A DNA stretch of 64,000 nucleotides from Ectobacillus panaciterrae DSM 19096. Its GTDB lineage: Bacteria > Bacillota > Bacilli > Bacillales > Bacillaceae_G. The DNA lies in the NCBI RefSeq assembly GCF_000430785.1, contig NZ_KE387248.1, positions 17,008-81,007 on the forward strand, written 5' to 3'. Of the stretch, positions 59,481 to 64,000 are shown one piece after another. Within the stretch, counting starts at the first letter, position 1, and each line of letters opens with the position of its first letter. The notes beneath the pieces are model-generated. The model worked only from the letters and a program-made list of their open reading frames with translations, was not told the origin of the DNA and searched no databases. A program made the position numbers and the translations under genes.

Positions 59481-60461
59481 ATGCGGCATTGGATAAGAAA
59501 AGGAATAAAACGAATAAGTCTGGCACTCCTCATTGTCCTTGCAGGAGGAATGATTTGGCTGTATGGTACGAATTCCGGCCATAAACTTCGCGAAATGATA
59601 GCAGGATCTATTCTGTCATCACAGCACCCGCAATTTGCAAGATTGTTTTTATCGACAAATGAAATTCAGCAATTGGAAACTGCTATTTATGCACCGCCAA
59701 CGCAAAAATCAAAGCTTCCCAATGTTATGTTTTCTCGTAAAAAGCAACCCTTATCAGTAACTGTTGAAACGATTGAAGACCCGCATTTCACAGCAAAAGT
59801 AATGAAAGTAAACGATCCAACTGCCATTCATTTAGTGAGTACGAAATATCATGACCAGGGACAACCGTTATCCGAGCTCATTGAACAAAATGGGGCTATT
59901 GCCGGTATCAACGCAGGGGGCTTTCGAGATCCGGGAGGCGTCGGACGAGGCGGACAAATCATAGGTATCGCGATTTCTGATGGCATCATTCGTTCAGAGC
60001 CTGGATTTAATCGAGAGGCACATAGTCTTGTTTGCGGATTCACTAAAAAGGGACAATTCATTACAGGAACGTATTCCATTAATGAGTTAGAAAATATGAA
60101 CGTAACACAAGCCGTCACATTCGGACCTCAGCTGATTGTTGATGGAAAGGATATGGTAACGGATCAAGTTGACGAAGCGTTTGGCTGGGCACCTCGAACA
60201 GGAATCGGGCAAGATTCGCAAGGGAATGTAGTAATGATTGCAACGGACGGGAGATTTTATTGGAACAAGCATCATCGGGGCGCCTCCATGAGAGATATGG
60301 TGTCTCTTTTCCAAAAATACGGATGTACGAATGCATTTGCCTTAGACGGCGGAGGTTCCACAACGATGATTTATGAAGGAAAGCTGCAACTGAAACCTGC
60401 AACTGAAACGGCGGTGGGTATGCGATATCTTCCAAATGCATTTGTAATCATTCCAAAATAA
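59481..60461 (+). CDS. Phosphodiester glycosidase family protein (NAGPA domain)
   Basis: A 326-residue secreted or anchored protein. A basic head and membrane helix (ISLALLIVLAGGMIWLYG) are followed by a NAGPA-type domain (about 120-325) with AGINAGGFRDPGG, PRTGIGQDSQGNVVMIATDGR split around its centre, and AFALDGGGSTTM. The domain acts on GlcNAc-phosphodiester bonds in mammals; in bacteria it is linked to envelope or exopolysaccharide, for example poly-glycosyl-phosphate turnover. ATG 59481 has GAAGG 8 bases upstream. Alone on the plus strand. Confidence 0.85.
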   Translation: MRHWIRKGIKRISLALLIVLAGGMIWLYGTNSGHKLREMIAGSILSSQHPQFARLFLSTNEIQQLETAIYAPPTQKSKLPNVMFSRKKQPLSVTVETIEDPHFTAKVMKVNDPTAIHLVSTKYHDQGQPLSELIEQNGAIAGINAGGFRDPGGVGRGGQIIGIAISDGIIRSEPGFNREAHSLVCGFTKKGQFITGTYSINELENMNVTQAVTFGPQLIVDGKDMVTDQVDEAFGWAPRTGIGQDSQGNVVMIATDGRFYWNKHHRGASMRDMVSLFQKYGCTNAFALDGGGSTTMIYEGKLQLKPATETAVGMRYLPNAFVIIPK

Positions 60462-60598
60462 CAGGCACTAGAACCCTGTTGATTGAGTACTCCTATCTAC
60501 CGGCCGAATGTTTCATCTTTCGGTCGGCGGTTATTTACCTCTAACTCTAACCATGTAATACAAATAGCAACATAGAGCTGTAACAGATCATTGGAACT

Positions 60599-60781
60599 AT
60601 ATACAAGTGAACAAAAAAACGTCTTTTTATAGTGGGGAGAGATCATTCGGCGACGTACAGAAGCGGTCAAACTTTTGTAGTGGTTCATGCAAGGGTAAAC
60701 AAGAGGGAAGGAGCATACCATATTCCCTTTTGGTTGCACATAGCACATGGAAATGTTGAAATTATCATTCACTCATATATA
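60599..60781 (-). repeat. Family A dispersed element, copy 8 (left-module form)
   Basis: Inverted orientation: CTATATACAAGTGAAC at one end, ATTCACTCATATATA at the other. It sits between the convergent glycosidase and lipoprotein genes. The rest of this 440-base gap holds only a weak hairpin near 60500 and the lipoprotein terminator. Confidence 0.75.
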
Positions 60782-60851
60782 AAAAAACGTTTGTCAACAG
60801 CTTTTTAAAATAATTGTATATGATAAGTCTCCTTAACTTTATCATTTCATT

Positions 60852-60890
60852 CAAAAAGGAGAAACGCCTCTTAAGCGTTTCTCCTTTAAA
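60852..60890 (-). terminator. Terminator of the YhcN/YlaJ-type lipoprotein gene
   Basis: AAAGGAGAAACGC / GCGTTTCTCCTTT, a 13-bp stem with a 7-base loop and TTTTT on the minus strand. Confidence 0.85.
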
Positions 60891-60899
60891 ACCTCGTAT

Positions 60900-61649
60900 T
60901 TATCGCAGCATACGGTTATGATCGGCACGAACGGATTGAAACATTCCGTTTAAATCTTTGTTCATTTCGTTTGTCATCGTACCGTTACGCAAATGCGAAC
61001 TTATATCACGGACGCGGTTATACATGCTTTCATTAACGGTAACATGTAAGCTTCGTCCTGTTGCATATGGCATAGCTGCTTTAAGCACCTTGTCCTCGAC
61101 TGTTTTCGCGTTTGCCGTATTGCGCGCTTTTACTGCAACAAGGATATCGTTGCCATATACAACAGTAGACACGCGGTCTACATCCCCTATACGTTTTACA
61201 CGGTTTGTGATTTTTTCCGCTGTCGCACCGTCTGCATTTGTATAATAACCGTTCATCGTAACGTTTCGTGTCGGATAAGGATTAGTTATGTGACCGTGGA
61301 AATTTCGGTCGGCATAATAATTATACCCGACAGCATTTTTATTTCTGTGAATTTCCTGATTAATTTTGGAGTATTTCACATTGCCGTAGTCATCCGTTTT
61401 TGGATTACGGTACGTTACGCGGTTTATATCCATATCTGTATATCGATCCGTTACGCTGCGCGGCCTCGGTACATAGCCGTAGGCGTTTGGATAATTATTG
61501 AAACCATAATAAGACGTACGCTCATAACCATAGTCATAAGCGGTTTGCCTCTTCTGACTCTCTATAGCGGTATTTTTCGCTGGATTACAAGCTGTCAAGG
61601 CACCGACTATCAACAGGGATGTTGTAATTAACTTAAGTTTCTTGTTCAA
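60900..61649 (-). CDS. YhcN/YlaJ family sporulation lipoprotein
   Basis: A 249-residue lipoprotein. The lipobox is LTAC (Cys21). A Tyr/Asn/Arg-rich variable region (about 30-130) precedes the conserved YhcN_YlaJ domain, AEKITNRVKRIGDVDRVSTV followed by VYGNDILVAVK. Family members are in the spore inner membrane and affect germination or outgrowth. The start is TTG at 61649 with GAGGGGG 8 bases upstream; it gives a proper signal peptide. Located beside nadE in this genome. Confidence 0.85.
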   Translation of the reverse strand: MNKKLKLITTSLLIVGALTACNPAKNTAIESQKRQTAYDYGYERTSYYGFNNYPNAYGYVPRPRSVTDRYTDMDINRVTYRNPKTDDYGNVKYSKINQEIHRNKNAVGYNYYADRNFHGHITNPYPTRNVTMNGYYTNADGATAEKITNRVKRIGDVDRVSTVVYGNDILVAVKARNTANAKTVEDKVLKAAMPYATGRSLHVTVNESMYNRVRDISSHLRNGTMTNEMNKDLNGMFQSVRADHNRMLR

Positions 61650-61739
61650 TACAAAAACCCCCTCTATTAAGATGAACCTTTAAAAGGCTCAATCTTATGA
61701 TGACTTTTGAGGGGGGGTTTTAAACTGTCAGTATTTAAC

Positions 61740-62480
61740 TCAAAACTTTGGCGGCGCTGCTGCCAAACTGCGCTTATGCTCGGAGCGCGCATGCATTTTT
61801 TCGATAATTTGGCGGTCTTGTGCCGGAATTTCTTCGCCTTTTAAGTATTTATCAATCATGGCGTACGTTGTACCCATCTCATTTTCATCCGTTTGCCCTT
61901 CCCATAGGCCGGCGCTCGGCGCTTTATGTATCACTTCGTCTGGTACGCCAAGCACTTTTGCCATTTCGCGCACTTCGCCTTTTGTAAAATGAACGAGCGG
62001 CACTAAATCAACTCCGCCGTCACCATACTTTGTAAAATAACCCGTATGCCATTCCGCCGCATTATCTGTACCTACTACAAGATAATTAAAGTTATTGCCT
62101 ACTGCGTATAATGTTGTCATGCGAAGACGCGCTCTCGTGTTCGCGTCGCCAAGCTTCGCTTTTTCTTCGTTCCATGTTCCGCCGTCTTTTAACTGCTGTT
62201 CAATTGCACTAAACAGCGTTTGATGCGTTTCTGTTAAATTTACTACATAATGATCGATCCCGCAGCTTTCCACAACTCGCATCGCATCTTCTTGATCTTT
62301 TGGATTGCTCTTGCAAGGCATAATCACGCCAACGGAGCTTTCCGGGCATGCACGCTTAATTAAGTGTGTTACAACTGCGGAATCGATACCGCCGCTAATT
62401 CCGACGATTAAACCGTTTGCGTTCGCTTCCTTTACTTTCATTTGCAGCCATTCAACCAGCTTCTGGATTCTGTCTTCCAT
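61740..62480 (-). CDS. nadE: NH3-dependent NAD+ synthetase
   Basis: A 246-residue enzyme making NAD+ from nicotinate adenine dinucleotide with ammonia. The PP-loop is IVGISGGIDSAVV, and TYAVGNNFNYLVVGTDN-type core (here TLYAVGNNFNYLVVGTDNAAEW) and APSAGLWEGQTDENEMG bind the substrate. It is shorter than the 272-residue B. subtilis NadE and closer to the compact form known from clostridia and some Bacilli. AAAGGA lies about 11 bases upstream of the ATG. Confidence 0.93.
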   Translation of the reverse strand: MEDRIQKLVEWLQMKVKEANANGLIVGISGGIDSAVVTHLIKRACPESSVGVIMPCKSNPKDQEDAMRVVESCGIDHYVVNLTETHQTLFSAIEQQLKDGGTWNEEKAKLGDANTRARLRMTTLYAVGNNFNYLVVGTDNAAEWHTGYFTKYGDGGVDLVPLVHFTKGEVREMAKVLGVPDEVIHKAPSAGLWEGQTDENEMGTTYAMIDKYLKGEEIPAQDRQIIEKMHARSEHKRSLAAAPPKF

Positions 62481-62509
62481 TTATAGTACTTCCTTTCCTG
62501 TGTTTGTGA

Positions 62510-63391
62510 TTATGTTATCATATTATATAATTTCTGAACAAATGCCAACCGACATCCATGCTGATTTTTTGTGAATGTTATGATTCGCTCCTCAAAAACC
62601 TGACGCTGCTCTGAGGAAAGCGATAAAAAGTAATCCCATTCGCGGAGAATATCTCCCGGGAAAATAAGAGCAAGCAAAAACGGCAGCTCGGAAAGCAACA
62701 GCCTGATTTGCTTATATTCATAAAGAGCATCGTAAGACCAATTTAAAAACGGAAGCATACAATAGCAATATTTAATGTAATCATACATAAGCGGTCCAAA
62801 GCTGACACAGTCAAAATCAATGAGATATATTTGTTTTTCTTTTATAAAGTTATGCTCAACAATGTCTCCATGTATAAATGTATGCGGCAAAGAATGCATA
62901 TTAACATATTGTAATTTCGCTAAGGACGTAAACGCCCATTGCATCACATGTTCTGCCACAGCTTCTCCAAGATAAAAGGCAGCTGTCTCACGGTTGCGCT
63001 GAAACTTAGCCGCTCGCATGCTCCATTTTGGCAGCCATGATAAAGCTGGAACGCACGAAAGCAATGGCAAAGGAATTTGCTGTGCATGCTTATGATAATT
63101 TGCAAGTACACCAATTCCCTCCGTTCTATTTTCTTCATTCGCAAAGGAAAATGGTTCCATATGCTCCACATAATCTGTCAGCAGCCAATAGACAGAAGCA
63201 AATTGCTGATACAAACTGCCGTCCGGAAACGGTTTAGTGTATGCAGCAGATGAAAATCCGGTATTTTGCAAGGCATGCAGGAAATACAGCTGCTGCTGCA
63301 CTTTTTCATAATGACGGTAGCCCTTTACTATATATGAGCTTTCCGCTGTTTCCGCAAGATATACGAACTGCTTCAGCATGGTAACTTTCAT
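62510..63391 (-). CDS. CotS/aminoglycoside phosphotransferase-like kinase
   Basis: About 293 residues of an APH/choline-kinase-fold protein. The N-lobe lysine is in SSYIVKGYRHYE, the catalytic loop is FIHGDIVEHNFI (HxDxxxxN) and the metal site is LIDFDCVSFGP. Similar kinases such as CotS and YutH are spore proteins, and its place right after safA suggests a spore role. The start is uncertain: ATG 63391 has no clear ribosome site, TTG 63415 is possible, and the open frame runs back through the safA terminator into safA. Confidence 0.7.
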   Translation of the reverse strand: MKVTMLKQFVYLAETAESSYIVKGYRHYEKVQQQLYFLHALQNTGFSSAAYTKPFPDGSLYQQFASVYWLLTDYVEHMEPFSFANEENRTEGIGVLANYHKHAQQIPLPLLSCVPALSWLPKWSMRAAKFQRNRETAAFYLGEAVAEHVMQWAFTSLAKLQYVNMHSLPHTFIHGDIVEHNFIKEKQIYLIDFDCVSFGPLMYDYIKYCYCMLPFLNWSYDALYEYKQIRLLLSELPFLLALIFPGDILREWDYFLSLSSEQRQVFEERIITFTKNQHGCRLAFVQKLYNMIT

Positions 63392-63419
63392 TACCGGCAA
63401 ACGGCAGCTTTTCAAGAAC

Positions 63420-63453
63420 AAAAAAAGGCGATTCGTAAACGCATCGCCTTTTT
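63420..63453 (-). terminator. Terminator of safA
   Basis: AAGGCGAT / ATCGCCTT stem with a 10-base loop and eight T on the minus strand, 9 bases after the safA stop. Confidence 0.85.
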
Positions 63454-63461
63454 CGTTTTGC

Positions 63462-64000
63462 TTATTCTTTTTCATCGTCATCCACGTTTGGCACTCCGAA
63501 CATAGCAGTCGGTTCCGGGCGATAGTATGGTACTCCTGGCTGCGGCGCATATGGAACGTACGGCATGGCTTGATAATATGGTGCTTGCAGTGCTTGCGGA
63601 TAACTTGGATAATACGGCGCGCCGTGCATGGACGGAGGCGGGGTGTATGGATATATCGGCTGCTGTTGTTCATCACATCCGCAATCCTCCTCCGCATATC
63701 TAGGCGGTACGTTGTTTTCGGCCATTGCTGGCGCTGTACTCGGCATATATAAAGAAGATGAATCATAAGGAGCATGCTGAGTTGGCTGCATGAAGGAGGA
63801 AGAATCTTGCGGCATATAAGCTCCCTGTACATATGCTTGCTGAGGAGCATAGTAAGGTGCGTACGGCATTGGCGCCGATGCGTATTGTGTTGGTGCATAT
63901 GGACTAGGTGCATACGGCATGTGAGGAGGTGCACCATACATAGGCGCTTGACCTCCATACATTGGCGGTACAGGCATTTGATAGTCATACGGCATATAAG
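63462..64000 (-). CDS. safA: Spore morphogenetic protein SafA, C-terminal part
   Basis: The gene enters from the right edge; only the last 179 or so codons are in the window, and the internal ATG at 63995 is not the start. The visible part is a Pro/Tyr/Ala-rich repeat (PYAPYYAPQQAY, PYYPSYPQALQAPYY), with a short CGC motif in EEDCGCDEQQ and an acidic end DDDEKE. Such a tail is typical of SafA, which has an N-terminal LysM domain (outside here) and organises the inner coat at the cortex-coat border. The neighbours nadE and bofC support it. Another Tyr/Pro-rich coat protein is possible. Confidence 0.7.
   Translation of the reverse strand, partial: YMPYDYQMPVPPMYGGQAPMYGAPPHMPYAPSPYAPTQYASAPMPYAPYYAPQQAYVQGAYMPQDSSSFMQPTQHAPYDSSSLYMPSTAPAMAENNVPPRYAEEDCGCDEQQQPIYPYTPPPSMHGAPYYPSYPQALQAPYYQAMPYVPYAPQPGVPYYRPEPTAMFGVPNVDDDEKE

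Noticed and set aside
63462..63988. A 492-residue kinase starting at 63988
   Set aside because: The first part is the out-of-frame shadow of safA with a Cys/Arg/His-rich composition; the kinase fold starts only near 63390.

Overview
The window is a stretch of the chromosome of a low-to-moderate-GC, endospore-forming Firmicute, Bacillus in the broad sense. The evidence is gene content and gene order. The yrrT-mtnN-mccA-mccB-yrhC methionine-to-cysteine block, the udk/yrrO/yrrN/yrrM tRNA block, yrzB-yrrK-yrzL-alaS, recD2-yrrB-mnmA-iscS-cymR, aspS-hisS, dtd-relA-apt-recJ, secDF-comN-spoVB and yajC-tgt-queA-ruvB-ruvA-bofC-safA follow the order known from Bacillus subtilis, and there are five or more sporulation genes. 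Coding GC looks higher than in the B. cereus group, so I do not name a species. No rRNA, tRNA or CRISPR array was seen.

Layout. 1-942: the start of a pxpB/kipI-like gene and its translationally coupled IclR regulator, leaving the window on the left. 943-5480: an AT-rich accessory patch with a decayed small gene, a C39-type peptidase, an orphan 82-aa protein, an IS3-family remnant, a HEAT-repeat membrane protein and several short dispersed repeats. 5485-34800: the conserved housekeeping block, almost all on the minus strand: sulfur amino-acid recycling, cell wall (pbpI, mltG), tRNA modification, alaS with a T-box leader, recD2, iscS/cymR, then a probable dicarboxylate transporter and rarA. 34820-36690: a repeat-rich gap with an rsfA-like sporulation regulator. 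36714-58501: tcdA, aspS-hisS with a T-box, dtd-relA, apt-recJ, a CDF exporter, secDF, comN, spoVB, queuosine synthesis and ruvAB. 58587-64000: bofC, a phosphodiester glycosidase, a YhcN/YlaJ-type spore lipoprotein, nadE, a CotS-like kinase and the C-terminal part of safA, cut by the right edge.

How the genes work together. MtnN and YrrT handle S-adenosylhomocysteine and related compounds, MccA and MccB turn homocysteine into cysteine, IscS uses that cysteine to supply sulfur to MnmA for tRNA 2-thiouridine, and CymR is the cysteine-responsive repressor of this regulon. Several wobble or anticodon-loop modification systems lie within 40 kb: YrrM/N/O (5-methoxyuridine), MnmA, Tgt/QueA (queuosine) and TcdA (cyclic t6A).

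The least explained material is non-coding. I can distinguish four dispersed families (A-D): A, a TA-flanked MITE-like element with 16-bp terminal inverted repeats, eight main copies; B, about 130 bp, five copies, three of them starting directly behind stop codons at terminator hairpins; C, a long structured hairpin next to a family A copy; D, an IS200/IS605-like hairpin whose end supplies the spoVB stop codon. A separate 193-bp unit has five copies of a strict 21-bp repeat framed by 15-bp inverted repeats.
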